64,000 bases of DNA from Lachnospiraceae bacterium (GCA_017411305.1 JAFQQI010000052.1:124001-188000); one strand, 5' to 3'. Positions 1 to 8,578 are shown, numbered from the stretch's first letter. The notes: generated by a model from the sequence alone, not told the origin. Numbers and translations are program-made.

Positions 1-593
1 CCAAAACGATACTGCTGGATTTTAAAATAAGTCTCACAATTCTGCAGTTCTTCTTCTACCGACACCAAATTTTCTACTTTACTGATTGTATACCGGAAAA
101 AGCCGGCAAGTGCTTCTGTCATATCTGCCACACTGACAAGCCCCGAAAGCAGCGCTTCGCTGCGGATACTCTCCAGTGTATTATACAAAAAATGCGGATT
201 GATTTGATTTTGTAAGGCAAGATATTGTGCCTGTCGCTTATTCATATTTAAAAGCTCTGCAGAGTTCATAATAGTTTGCAGTCTTTCCGCCATTAATTCA
301 CCTGATGGTGTAATCTGTTCGTCATTTCCTGACACATTACTGGTCGTATAACCCTCCAAAAATAACCGGAAATTATTTTCCATTCTGTAATAAGGTTTAA
401 TAATCCATATTACAGCCCCCCAAATCAAAAGAATTGTAAGCGCAGTTCCGATAAAGAAAGGTACAAACAACGTTCTTTCTGCTGACACTGCAAAAAACAA
501 CAAAATCAGCAACAAAACCAGCAATAAAAGTCCGGTCCCTAATCCCAAAATCAACACCCGATAAGATAAAAAGCGTATTTTATCTCTGTTCAT
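1..593 (-). CDS. Sensor histidine kinase, LytS/YesM type (3' end cut by window edge)
   Basis: Reading from an ATG at 593 the frame stays open to base 1, giving 197 residues; the C-terminal ATPase part lies outside the window. The protein begins with two hydrophobic segments (about residues 12-37 and 45-66), a short linker, and then the His_kinase (PF06580) phosphoacceptor block: NPHFLYNTLESIR, with the phospho-acceptor His at about residue 134. There is almost no extracytoplasmic sensor domain between the two membrane segments. It starts 21 bp after the stop of the AraC-type response regulator, so the two form a YesN/YesM-like two-component pair next to a sugar ABC importer. By family analogy it would sense a sugar, possibly through contact with the binding protein; that is inference. 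Family assignment is secure, ligand unknown. Confidence 0.9.
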   Translation of the reverse strand, partial: MNRDKIRFLSYRVLILGLGTGLLLLVLLLILLFFAVSAERTLFVPFFIGTALTILLIWGAVIWIIKPYYRMENNFRLFLEGYTTSNVSGNDEQITPSGELMAERLQTIMNSAELLNMNKRQAQYLALQNQINPHFLYNTLESIRSEALLSGLVSVADMTEALAGFFRYTISKVENLVSVEEELQNCETYFKIQQYRF

Positions 594-614
594 CACGTTC
601 TCCTGTTATCCCCT

Positions 615-2201
615 TTATCCATACAACTTGCGGTACTCTGCCGGATTTACCCCGGTATACTTATGAAAGGTATGGGTAAAGTGCTTTCGGTCATTATATC
701 CTACCCTTTCACAAATTTCCGCAACCGGCATTCCTGTTTCCCGTAAAAGATTCTTAGCCTCTTCCATACGGATTTTGGTCAGATACTTTGCAAAGCCTTC
801 CCCTGTTTCTTTTTTAAACAACGCACTGAAATATGTAACACTGAATCCAACATATTCACAGACTTCTTCCAATGAAATATTTTTATTAAAATTTTGCAGG
901 ATATATTGTTTTGCGATACGAACCGGCTTGGAGGATTCACTTCCTCTTGCCTGCTCCATCTCTGCAAACATACGTCCCTGCATTTGCTTTATTGCTTCCG
1001 ATAGCTTGTCAACAGTCTCGCACTGCATACATATGTCTTCAAACTCTTCATAGCTTTTCTTTTTATCATCCGGTCCTGTTCTAAGAAGAAATAAATCACC
1101 TGCCGACAAAACAATATCCAAAATCTCCCATCCTCGAATCCCGTCAGTCTGTCTCATTGCTTCAAACAATTTATCATCAGCATGATATATCTCCGAAACA
1201 TCCAGCACTTCAATCGCATGTTCAACAGCTTTTGCATATTTTTCAATCAGGCTCTGCTTTGATATTCCGGAGGTCGGCAGCGATCCTTCCAACATTTTTC
1301 CGTTTCCTTCAATCAGTCTCTCCGAAACCATCTTCTTGGCATTTTCCATGGAATTTATAAGCAGGTCGGCTTTCTCCTCCGCACTTCCGAGTGCCAGTGT
1401 AAAGAACGCACGTCCTACCAAATATCTGTATCCTTCCAGCTGCTTTAAAAATTCCCGTAACTGCTTTCGCACTGCATCTTTGTTCTTAAGTCTGTAATTC
1501 ACAATACCATATCCAAAATTCCCCTGGAAATCAAATACACTCTCCTCACATGCCGGCATAACATAGTTATGAAACAGTTCTTTTGCTTTTTCCCTGATTG
1601 CTTTGGCTGAGGCTTCCTTTATCTGATTTTGTTCACAGTCAATTTTCAGCACAAAAGCCTGTAATAAACAGCCTTCTGTCACAAACCGGAAAACTTCGTT
1701 CAATTTAGGCAAGGACAAATCTTGTTTCCTGCCAACAATATCGCTCAGCATGCTTTCTCTGTCACGCTTCAAGTCCTTTTTCCTGTTGGCAAATACCAGT
1801 TGCTCCATATCGTCCCATTTTCGTTTTTCTTCCAGATGTTCCCTGATTTTTTGAAGCGTCTCTATCAGTTCATCCTGCTTAATAGGCTTTAAAAGATAAT
1901 TTCCCACTCCGTAAGCTATTGCGCTCTGGGCATATTCAAAATGCGCATATCCGCTTATAATAACAATCTCCAAATCCGGTTGCAATTCCTTGGCCTGTTG
2001 AATCAACTCCAATCCATTGCACCCGGGCATCCGGATATCCGTTATCAGAATATCCGGCTTATGTTCTTTTATCAGGCGCAGTGCATCCAACCCGTTTTCG
2101 GCAGTTGCTTCTACATGCATATCCAGACTTTCCCAATCTACAAGAGCCTGCACCAATCTACATATCAGTTTTTCGTCATCAGCAATTAATACCTTCCACA
2201 T
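615..2201 (-). CDS. AraC-family two-component response regulator (YesN type)
   Basis: 528 residues. Receiver domain at residues 1-120 with the acidic pair DDE at 8-10, phospho-acceptor Asp55 in LITDIRMPG and Lys105 in YLLKP. A long middle region (about 130-420) without recognisable motifs follows, and then a C-terminal pair of AraC-type helix-turn-helix motifs (about 430-528). An upstream in-frame GTG exists at 2213, but GAGGTGG lies 8 nt before the ATG at 2201, so that start is preferred. The gene has its own likely promoter just upstream and is followed by the sensor kinase. The preceding gene set is a sugar ABC importer, which is the likely target of this regulator (inference from position and from known YesN-type systems). 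Confidence 0.93.
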   Translation of the reverse strand: MWKVLIADDEKLICRLVQALVDWESLDMHVEATAENGLDALRLIKEHKPDILITDIRMPGCNGLELIQQAKELQPDLEIVIISGYAHFEYAQSAIAYGVGNYLLKPIKQDELIETLQKIREHLEEKRKWDDMEQLVFANRKKDLKRDRESMLSDIVGRKQDLSLPKLNEVFRFVTEGCLLQAFVLKIDCEQNQIKEASAKAIREKAKELFHNYVMPACEESVFDFQGNFGYGIVNYRLKNKDAVRKQLREFLKQLEGYRYLVGRAFFTLALGSAEEKADLLINSMENAKKMVSERLIEGNGKMLEGSLPTSGISKQSLIEKYAKAVEHAIEVLDVSEIYHADDKLFEAMRQTDGIRGWEILDIVLSAGDLFLLRTGPDDKKKSYEEFEDICMQCETVDKLSEAIKQMQGRMFAEMEQARGSESSKPVRIAKQYILQNFNKNISLEEVCEYVGFSVTYFSALFKKETGEGFAKYLTKIRMEEAKNLLRETGMPVAEICERVGYNDRKHFTHTFHKYTGVNPAEYRKLYG

Positions 2202-2222
2202 ACGACAACCCACCTCATTTTT

Positions 2223-2251
2223 ATCATAGCATCTGCGCTGTTACAATTCAA
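2223..2251 (-). promoter_or_regulatory. Probable promoter of the response regulator/kinase pair
   Basis: On the minus strand TTGAAT (2246-2251) is followed after 17 bp by TATGAT (2223-2228), close to the sigma-A consensus. It lies between the terminator of the binding-protein gene and the regulator ATG at 2201. The predicted leader is therefore very short, just enough for the Shine-Dalgarno. Confidence 0.55.
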
Positions 2252-2252
2252 C

Positions 2253-2275
2253 AAAAACGCCAGATTTCTCTGGCG
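2253..2275 (-). terminator. Rho-independent terminator after the sugar-binding protein gene
   Basis: Minus strand: stem CGCCAGA / TCTGGCG around a 4-nt loop (2258-2275), followed by five T. It is 30 bp past the binding-protein stop and separates the importer from the regulatory pair. Confidence 0.8.
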
Positions 2276-2305
2276 CTTTTGCGGATGTACTACTACTTAT
2301 GCACT

Positions 2306-3988
2306 CTATTTTGTAAGAACGGAAACTCCTGTATCTTCCACGATACCTCCCAGGCTTTCCCCGTTCAGTGCCTTCACGCACGCTTCAACACCCATAGAAC
2401 CCATCACATCAGGATTCTGTGCCATTGTGCAAAGAAGATGTCCGTCTTCGATTAATCCGAGAATTGCATCTGACTTATCAAAACCAACGCCTACAATCGC
2501 TGCATTTCCGGACGCTTTAATTGCATTACCTGCACCTGTTGTAGATCCCTCATTACATCCGAAGATACCTACTACACCCTGTGTAATATAGTTTTCTGCA
2601 ATACTCTGAGACTTTGCTGCATCTCCTTCACCATACTGTGTTTCTAAAAGTTCAAATCCTGTTCCTTCAAAAGCACTACGGAAGCCTTCTTCTCTCATGA
2701 CGCAGGAATCAGTTGCTGCATTTACATTGATAATACCAATTGTACCGCTTGTAACACCTGCTGCTTCCAATGCCTTCTTCATTTCTTCACCGGCTGTTGC
2801 ACCTGCTGCCTTGTTATCGGTAGAGAAGGTTGCCTCTGCTTCTACATTTGCAGGTGAATCCACATAAACTACCTTTACGCCTGCCGCAGCTGCTTCCTTT
2901 AATGCGGAAGAGATTGCATCGGGACCGTTTGCTGCTACCATGATGGCATTATAACCACCTGCTACAGCGTTGTTTACACATTCAATCTGCTGTGCATCAT
3001 CCTTGGTATTAGGAGACATAAATGTAACCTCAACTCCAAGCTCTGCTGCCTTAGCCTGTGCACCTTCATTTAAAGTTACCCAGTGCTGGTCAATAGAGTC
3101 CATGGTAATTAATGCGATTTTATAATCGCCTGCTGCGGGAGCTGCTTCTTCAGCTGCAGCGGTATTGCCGGTAGCTACTAAAACTGATACACCGGTATCT
3201 GTTACTGCACCGCCAAGACTTTCTCCGTTAATTGCCTTTACAGCAGCCTTAACACCTTCATATCCCATTACATCGGGATTCTGTGCCATTGTACAAAGAA
3301 GATATCCGTCTTCAATTAATCCGAGAATTGCATCTGATTTATCAAAACCTACCCCGATTACATCTGCAGAGCCGGCTGCCTTAATTGCATTACCTGCACC
3401 TGTTGTAGAACCTTCATTACATCCGAAGATACCTACTACACCCTGTGTAATATAGTTTTCTGCAATACTCTGGGACTTTGCAGCATCTCCTTCACCATAC
3501 TGTGTTTCTAATAATTCAAATCCGCTTCCTTCGAAAGCACTACGGAAGCCTTCTTCTCTCATGACACAGGAATCGGTTGCTGCATTTACATTAATGATAC
3601 CGATTGTACCGCTTGTAACACCTGCTGCTTCCAATGCTTTTTTCATTTCTTCACCGGCTGTTGCACCTGCTGCCTTGTTATCAGTGGAGAAGGTTGCTTC
3701 TGCTTCTACATTTGCAGGTGAATCCACATAGATAATTTTTACACCTGCTGCCGCTGCTTCCTTTAATGCGGAAGAAATAGCATCAGGACCGTTTGCTGCT
3801 ACAATAATTGCTTTTGCACCTGCACTGACTGCATTGTTTACGCATTCAATCTGCTGTGCATCATCCTTGGTGTTCGGTGCCATAAACTGTACATTTACGC
3901 CAAGCTCGCTTGCTGCTTTCTGTGCACCTTCATTTAAAGTTACCCAATGCTGGTCAATAGAGTCCATGGTAATCAATGCGATCATTGT
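2306..3988. repeat. Internal 864-bp direct duplication within the binding-protein gene
   Basis: The coding units beginning at 3988 and 3124 (minus strand) are in-frame direct repeats with a period of 864 bp (288 codons). Most base differences between the copies are at third codon positions. This argues for an old duplication kept under purifying selection rather than an assembly artefact. Confidence 0.93.
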
Positions 3989-4096
3989 ATCGCTTGATCC
4001 TGCTGATTCTGTTGAGGCTGCCTCCTGTCCTCCGCAGCCTACTAACATTGTCACTAACATACATAGTGAACAAAGTAATGCTAAAAGCTTTTTCAT
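2306..4096 (-). CDS. Sugar ABC transporter substrate-binding lipoprotein with two tandem binding domains
   Basis: 596 residues, nearly twice the usual length of this family. A lipoprotein signal (hydrophobic run, lipobox LVGC with Cys21) is followed by a short linker. Then come two consecutive periplasmic-binding-protein domains of the Peripla_BP_4 (ribose/galactose-binding) type: residues about 37-308 and 325-596, joined by an Ala/Glu-rich linker around 310-324. By hand alignment the two copies differ at roughly 30 of 272 positions. Shared motifs include TMDSIDQHWVTLNEGAQ near each start and GCNEGSTTGAGNAIKA near each end. The predicted pocket residues appear identical, so both domains should bind the same ligand. 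The gene is the last of the importer set ATPase-permease-binding protein, and a terminator follows. The protein is expected on the outer face of the membrane. Ligand specificity (a monosaccharide by family) cannot be read from sequence. Confidence 0.93.
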   Translation of the reverse strand: MKKLLALLCSLCMLVTMLVGCGGQEAASTESAGSSDTMIALITMDSIDQHWVTLNEGAQKAASELGVNVQFMAPNTKDDAQQIECVNNAVSAGAKAIIVAANGPDAISSALKEAAAAGVKIIYVDSPANVEAEATFSTDNKAAGATAGEEMKKALEAAGVTSGTIGIINVNAATDSCVMREEGFRSAFEGSGFELLETQYGEGDAAKSQSIAENYITQGVVGIFGCNEGSTTGAGNAIKAAGSADVIGVGFDKSDAILGLIEDGYLLCTMAQNPDVMGYEGVKAAVKAINGESLGGAVTDTGVSVLVATGNTAAAEEAAPAAGDYKIALITMDSIDQHWVTLNEGAQAKAAELGVEVTFMSPNTKDDAQQIECVNNAVAGGYNAIMVAANGPDAISSALKEAAAAGVKVVYVDSPANVEAEATFSTDNKAAGATAGEEMKKALEAAGVTSGTIGIINVNAATDSCVMREEGFRSAFEGTGFELLETQYGEGDAAKSQSIAENYITQGVVGIFGCNEGSTTGAGNAIKASGNAAIVGVGFDKSDAILGLIEDGHLLCTMAQNPDVMGSMGVEACVKALNGESLGGIVEDTGVSVLTK

Positions 4097-4159
4097 TTTA
4101 GAAATCCTCCTTAATTATTTATACTTAGTACCCTTTAGGTATCTAATTCAATGAAAACA

Positions 4160-5188
4160 TTATGATGCTGTTTTGGTGCTTCCTTTCTTTTTAAAGGTTC
4201 CGCTACGTACAACCACATCCAATAAAACAGCAACTACTACAATAATACCGATTACCAAACGTTGGATACCTACCTGAGCACCAATCATATTTAAACCATT
4301 TTCCAACGTCTGCCAAACTGCCGCACCGGCTAATGTTCCAAGTAGAATTCCGGTTCCTCCCAGAGGCGACACTCCACCGATTACGCCTGCTGCCACGCCA
4401 TACATTTCATACACATTTCCGGCTTCCATATTACCCATTCCGGCCTGTGCACAAAGAATCAGTCCGACTACAAAAGAGCAAAATGCACTAACCAGATATG
4501 CTTTCGTGGTTGTTGCCAAAACGCTGACACCTGACAGCTTAGCTGCCTCCACATTGGAACCGATAGCGTATATGTGGCGTCCGGTTCTGGTTTTTGAAAG
4601 TAAGAAAAAGAAAATGACAAACAAAATAATTGCTATCCAGAAGGTATTATATACTCCAAATGTATTTCCGTAATAGAAAAAGTTCTGGAAAGATTCTCCC
4701 GCTTCCTTTCCGATACCGGAAGAAATTGCATCTGTATTTCTGTTTCCGTTAACGATATATGCTACGCCTCTTGCCACAAACATGGTTCCCATGGTGGCAA
4801 TAAAGGGAGGCAGTTGGCATTTTCCAACCAAAAAGCCGTTAATCACGCCAACAATGAGACAGCAAAGCAGTGTAATCAAAATTGCTATCAGCGGATTCAC
4901 TCCCTGTGTCATCAGTGTCGCCGAAATCATGGCGCTCATAGCCACCACGGAACCGATAGAGAGGTCTATATTTCCTGTAATCAAAAGATAACTTTGTCCT
5001 ATACCAATCAAAAGGTATTTAGACATGGAACGAAGCAGGTTCATAATATTCTGCCCCGAAAAAACGGTTGGGTTAATAATACCGAATGCTACATAAATAA
5101 TAACAAGACCGATAAATGCAGTAATGGCACCCCCCATACCTTTAATACTAAGTATTTTTTTTATTGGATTTTGCTTTTTCAGATTCAT
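4160..5188 (-). CDS. Sugar ABC transporter permease (RbsC/MglC-like)
   Basis: 342 residues with eight to ten hydrophobic segments, typical of BPD_transp_2 (PF02653). Characteristic family stretches are NIDLSIGSVVAMSAM near residue 75 and GGVSPLGGTGILLGT near 270. The gene lies 17 bp after the ATPase stop and 63 bp before the binding-protein start. It therefore forms the membrane channel of the same importer, probably as a homodimer. In this family the two-domain ATPase pairs with a single permease type, which fits the gene set here. Assignment to the monosaccharide (CUT2) importers is firm; the transported sugar is not determined. Confidence 0.93.
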   Translation of the reverse strand: MNLKKQNPIKKILSIKGMGGAITAFIGLVIIYVAFGIINPTVFSGQNIMNLLRSMSKYLLIGIGQSYLLITGNIDLSIGSVVAMSAMISATLMTQGVNPLIAILITLLCCLIVGVINGFLVGKCQLPPFIATMGTMFVARGVAYIVNGNRNTDAISSGIGKEAGESFQNFFYYGNTFGVYNTFWIAIILFVIFFFLLSKTRTGRHIYAIGSNVEAAKLSGVSVLATTTKAYLVSAFCSFVVGLILCAQAGMGNMEAGNVYEMYGVAAGVIGGVSPLGGTGILLGTLAGAAVWQTLENGLNMIGAQVGIQRLVIGIIVVVAVLLDVVVRSGTFKKKGSTKTAS

Positions 5189-5205
5189 TCTGAGTTCCTC
5201 CTTAA

Positions 5206-6717
5206 TTATTCGCCACTGACCATTTTCTTATCAAATCTGGTAGCCAATGTCAAAATTTCATTTTGGGTTGTTTCCTTTGCCATCACTTCTCCGGTAATTT
5301 TCCCGTCGCACATTACAATTATTCTATCTGCAATCCCCATAACTTCAGGCATTTCAGAAGAGACAAACATAACCGCAATTCCCTGTTTCTTCAGTTCATT
5401 CATCAGATTATATATCTCTACCTTTGCCGCTACATCAATTCCTCTGGTGGGTTCATCAAAAATTACAACTCTGGAATTTCTTGCCAGCCATTTTCCGACT
5501 ACTACCTTTTGCTGATTGCCGCCGGAAAGATTTCCCGCATTAATATCAACATTCGGAGTCTTTATTCTCAGGTTCTTTACCGCTTCCTCGCAAATCTTTT
5601 CTTCTTTTTTGCTAAGAACAACTCCCAGTTTATTACAAATCAAATCAAGATTAGGGAGTGCAATATTATGTCTTATACTTAACTTTGTGCACAGTCCGTC
5701 TTTCTTCCTATCTTCCGGAGCAAGAACGATTCCCGCCCGAATAGCATCCTGAGGCTTATTAATCGTTACTTCTTTTCCGTCTAAAATGATTTCTCCGCTT
5801 TCGGCTTTGTCAATTCCGAATATTGCCCTTGTTGTTTCCGTTCTTCCGGCCCCCATCAAACCGGCAAAGCCAACAATTTCACCTTCATACACCGAAAAGC
5901 TGACATCCCGCACCATGCGGCCGGCATTTAAATGTTTTACTTCGAAAATCTTTTTCCCTTTTTCGCAGGTAACTCTCGGGAATTTTTCTTTAATTTCCCT
6001 ACCGACCATGTGTGCAATAATTTCATCCAATGTGGTGTCCGCATAATTCATAGTAGTTATGTATTGTCCGTCTCTCATAATGGTAACACGGTCCACAATA
6101 TGCTGCAGTTCTTCCAATCTGTGCGAAATATATACGATTCCGCATCCTTTTTGCTTCAATTCTTTGATTATTCGGAATAAATCCTCGATTTCCTTTGATG
6201 TCAAAGATGATGTCGGTTCATCCATAATCAAAATTTTGGCATTGGTTGATAAAGCTTTTGCGATTTCTACCATTTGCTGTTTAGAAACAGGCAAATCCCC
6301 TACCACTTGTTTTGGGTCCAGTTCAATCTTCAGTTCATCCAAAATCCTTTTTGCTTCAGCTTCCATCTCGCGGTTAGAAAGCATCATTCCTTTTACTTTT
6401 TCCCGTCCAAGAAACATATTTTCTGCCACAGACAAATGTCTGCACATATTTAGCTCCTGATGGATAATGGCAACCCCGACTTCCTGCGCGAGTTTCGGAT
6501 TCAAATCACCGCACTCTTTTCCGAAGATAGTCATCTTTCCTTCATCTCTGGTATAAACACCGCTCAAAATTTTCATTAATGTACTTTTTCCCGCGCCGTT
6601 TTCACCCAAAAGTGCCATAACCTCCCCGGAGCGAAGCTCAAACCTTACGTTATCAAGCGCTTTTACGCCCGGAAAGCTTTTACCGATATTTTCCATAGAT
6701 ACGATTATTTCATTCAT
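5206..6717 (-). CDS. Sugar ABC transporter ATPase with two nucleotide-binding domains (MglA/RbsA-like)
   Basis: 503 residues with two ABC domains in tandem, the CUT2 arrangement. Domain 1 has Walker A GENGAGKST (38-46), a divergent signature VSKQQ and Walker B ILIMDEPTSSLT. Domain 2 has the degenerate Walker A GLMGAGRTE that is usual for this family, an intact signature LSGGNQQK and Walker B VVIFDEPTRGID. It is the first gene of the importer operon and sits directly after a candidate promoter with an upstream direct repeat. It energises uptake through the adjoining permease. Symbol left empty because galactose, ribose and other CUT2 ATPases cannot be told apart from sequence. Confidence 0.95.
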   Translation of the reverse strand: MNEIIVSMENIGKSFPGVKALDNVRFELRSGEVMALLGENGAGKSTLMKILSGVYTRDEGKMTIFGKECGDLNPKLAQEVGVAIIHQELNMCRHLSVAENMFLGREKVKGMMLSNREMEAEAKRILDELKIELDPKQVVGDLPVSKQQMVEIAKALSTNAKILIMDEPTSSLTSKEIEDLFRIIKELKQKGCGIVYISHRLEELQHIVDRVTIMRDGQYITTMNYADTTLDEIIAHMVGREIKEKFPRVTCEKGKKIFEVKHLNAGRMVRDVSFSVYEGEIVGFAGLMGAGRTETTRAIFGIDKAESGEIILDGKEVTINKPQDAIRAGIVLAPEDRKKDGLCTKLSIRHNIALPNLDLICNKLGVVLSKKEEKICEEAVKNLRIKTPNVDINAGNLSGGNQQKVVVGKWLARNSRVVIFDEPTRGIDVAAKVEIYNLMNELKKQGIAVMFVSSEMPEVMGIADRIIVMCDGKITGEVMAKETTQNEILTLATRFDKKMVSGE

Positions 6718-6763
6718 TCATCTCACCCGGCTCTTTTATTTGCACTTACCTGTGCTTTTCTAA

Positions 6764-6822
6764 AGTATAGCAAATACCGCTTTATTCAATAAGGGGGGAA
6801 ACTTTTTTCTTAAAGGGGGTTT
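6764..6822 (-). promoter_or_regulatory. Candidate promoter and 22-bp-period direct repeat upstream of the sugar importer
   Basis: On the minus strand a -10-like TATACT (6764-6769), preceded by TTTGC, lies 47 bp before the ATPase ATG. The -35 region is weak (TTATTG at 17 bp). Immediately upstream are two copies of CCCCCTT, starting 22 bp apart (6791-6797 and 6813-6819), embedded in A/T tracts. Two helical turns between direct repeats abutting the -35 is the layout expected for an AraC-type activator, so this is the likely site of the adjacent response regulator (inference). Confidence 0.45.
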
Positions 6823-6912
6823 TTTATGCATTTTAAACATTCACTTCATTATCTTTGGCAAAAAATTGGTACTTTTGTCCTTTTCCGCCACCTTTGCTTT
6901 GTCAATTGGCAC

Positions 6913-6952
6913 AAAAAAAAGGCAAAAGCACCATTTAATTGGTAATTTTGCC
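6913..6952 (-). terminator. Rho-independent terminator after the 6979-7485 gene
   Basis: Minus strand: 13-bp arms (two mismatches), GGCAAAATTACCA and TGGTGCTTTTGCC around a 6-nt loop (6921-6952), followed by eight T (6913-6920). Confidence 0.85.
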
Positions 6953-6978
6953 CACAATTCATAATAATCTTAATTCAT

Positions 6979-7485
6979 TTATCGAAATTTCATTGTTACT
7001 TCATCCGGATATACAAACAGTATTTTTCGTTTTAAAAAAGGATTAAGATATTCTGTAACTTTGCTCTCATCTTCTACCAAATAGCTTCCGTCCGTCAACA
7101 CAATAATCACCTTGGAACGGGCATAAAAAAGCTTTAGCTGGCGCAGCAGTTCATCCAGTGTCTTTTCTGTCATATTCTGCTGCGCATTTTCTGCATAATC
7201 CTCATAAGCACTTCCCATCTGCAATTTCGGCAGAGAAGAAAGCTCTTTGATTATCCGGTCATCAGATACCCATTTTATCAGATTCAGACGCACATTACGA
7301 AAAGTTTCATTCTGATGCTTTAACCCGTTTGCTATCTTTTTACTTATTTCGTTAAGTTCTTCATAAGGCATATGATAATCGGCTACGATTGCCATTTCAA
7401 GAATACCGCCGTTATAGTTGCCCGGTACATGCAAAATACGCATGACGCCGTTTTTGATTTTCATAAGCTGGATATCTGTCAGCAT
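6979..7485 (-). CDS. Conserved-looking protein of unknown function
   Basis: 168 residues, soluble, no signal peptide or membrane segment. The first in-frame ATG (7491) abuts AGGAGG with no spacer; the next ATG at 7485 has a 6-nt spacer and is the better start. The C-terminal third reads KVIIVLTDGSYLVEDESK, which resembles the beta-strand and DG loop of a Rossmann-like or von Willebrand-like fold, but no metal-site motif (DxSxS) is present, so I do not assign one. It is a single-gene unit: a convincing terminator follows, and the next upstream gene (SASP) has its own terminator-like hairpin. Function not recognised. Confidence 0.75.
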   Translation of the reverse strand: MLTDIQLMKIKNGVMRILHVPGNYNGGILEMAIVADYHMPYEELNEISKKIANGLKHQNETFRNVRLNLIKWVSDDRIIKELSSLPKLQMGSAYEDYAENAQQNMTEKTLDELLRQLKLFYARSKVIIVLTDGSYLVEDESKVTEYLNPFLKRKILFVYPDEVTMKFR

Positions 7486-7569
7486 TTCCATCCTCCTCTT
7501 CTTTCTATTTATATTATCACAACTGCTGACGGTCGAAAAGAGGCTAACATCGGCGGTAACACAAAATGA

Positions 7570-7591
7570 CCCGGCAGCATTTGCTGCCGGG
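7570..7591 (-). terminator. Terminator-like hairpin after the SASP gene
   Basis: Perfect 10-bp stem CCCGGCAGCA / TGCTGCCGGG with a 2-nt loop, followed on the minus strand by TCATTTT. The T tract is imperfect, so efficiency is uncertain. Confidence 0.65.
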
Positions 7592-7637
7592 CCACCTTAT
7601 TTTCAGATTACTACTCAGACTTCCTTGTCTTCGTCAC

Positions 7638-7835
7638 TTATTTCATCTGTTCTTCCTGCTTCTTGATCATTCTACGAACCATTTCACCGCCGATAGAACC
7701 TGCTTCCTTAGAAGTTAAGTCACCGTTGTAACCTTCCTTTAAGTTAACACCAAGTTCAGAAGCAACCTCTGTTTTGAAACGATCCATAGCTGCCTTAGCT
7801 TCAGGAACTTCTACTCTATTAGATTTGCTTGCCAT
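7638..7835 (-). CDS. Small acid-soluble spore protein, alpha/beta type
   Basis: 65 residues from the ATG at 7835, which has GGAGG 8 nt upstream (a GTG at 7844 overlaps that Shine-Dalgarno and is rejected). The protein shows the SASP family signatures: SELGVNL about residues 27-33, the germination-protease-site region, and the C-terminal block GYNGDLTSKEAGSIGGEMVRRMI. These proteins coat and protect DNA in the dormant spore and are degraded by GPR protease on germination. A possible sigma-G -10 (AATACTA, complement of 7961-7967) lies about 125 nt upstream, but its -35 is not convincing. Together with the SpoVA genes this shows the organism has spore genes. Confidence 0.96.
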   Translation of the reverse strand: MASKSNRVEVPEAKAAMDRFKTEVASELGVNLKEGYNGDLTSKEAGSIGGEMVRRMIKKQEEQMK

Positions 7836-8008
7836 CTTTTTCACCTCCGTTATTATTTTTGACTCTGTTTCAAGTCATCTATTCTTCAAGATAAGCTTTG
7901 CCGTATTGCTTATCCTGAAGTTCTTCATTCAAAGCGTTTCGTCATCACTTATCTTGTTCATAGTATTAACGGTGGTAAAAAAAATATGTTGGAAAGTTTT
8001 ACCGATAT

Positions 8009-8512
8009 TTAAAAGCTTCTCAGCTTATCTTCCTCTTCATCCGGATTTTTTTCAATTTTTTTGACAAGCAAGTAGTAACCGTATCCGGCATTCACTTCCA
8101 CATAAACTCTGTCGCCTTCTTTATGTCCCATAAGTGCTTTACCGATTGGTGATTCTACGCTGATTAGTCCTTCCAAAGAATTTCCTCGCATAGTCGTTAC
8201 TATTTTATAGGTTTCTTCCGCTTGGTCCTCTTCAAACATAACAGTCACTTTGGTGTTCATTCCGATTTCATCCTCTGCGCTGTCATCCGGGATTATCTCT
8301 GCGGTTTTTATCATACGTTCCAAAAAGCGGATACGGCTTTCATTTTTATTTTTTTCTCTCTTTGCAGCATAATATTCAAAATTTTCACTTAAGTCTCCAT
8401 GGGCTCTGGCTTCCTTTACTGCCTCCAGCAGCTTAGGACGGATCACAACCTTGCGTTCTTCTATTTCAGCCTGCATAGCATCGATATCCTTTTGTGTCAG
8501 CTGATTATACAT
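8009..8512 (-). CDS. greA: Transcription elongation factor GreA
   Basis: 167 residues, normal GreA length. The N-terminal coiled coil carries the tip motif EARAHGDLSENFEYYAAK (about residues 35-52), whose acidic residues reach the RNA polymerase active site to stimulate cleavage of backtracked transcripts. The C-terminal FKBP-like domain has ISVESPIGKALMGHKEGD near 120-137. The gene follows the CBS-domain gene on the same strand, but a hairpin between them suggests separate termination. The residue preceding EYYAAK is Phe where Ala is common in GreA; this is a minor variation. Some clostridia carry more than one GreA-like protein, so this may be one of several. Confidence 0.95.
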   Translation of the reverse strand: MYNQLTQKDIDAMQAEIEERKVVIRPKLLEAVKEARAHGDLSENFEYYAAKREKNKNESRIRFLERMIKTAEIIPDDSAEDEIGMNTKVTVMFEEDQAEETYKIVTTMRGNSLEGLISVESPIGKALMGHKEGDRVYVEVNAGYGYYLLVKKIEKNPDEEEDKLRSF

Positions 8513-8546
8513 ATCCCCTCATCTCCGTTTTCTTTTTAACAGTATC

Positions 8547-8572
8547 GGCAGTCCGCTTAACCACGGACTGCC
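8547..8572 (-). terminator. Hairpin between the CBS-domain gene and greA
   Basis: Perfect 9-bp stem GGCAGTCCG / CGGACTGCC around an 8-nt loop, 6 bp past the CBS gene stop on the minus strand. No proper T tract follows, so it may act as an attenuator or RNA 3'-end stabiliser rather than a strong terminator. Confidence 0.5.
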
Positions 8573-8578
8573 GTCATC

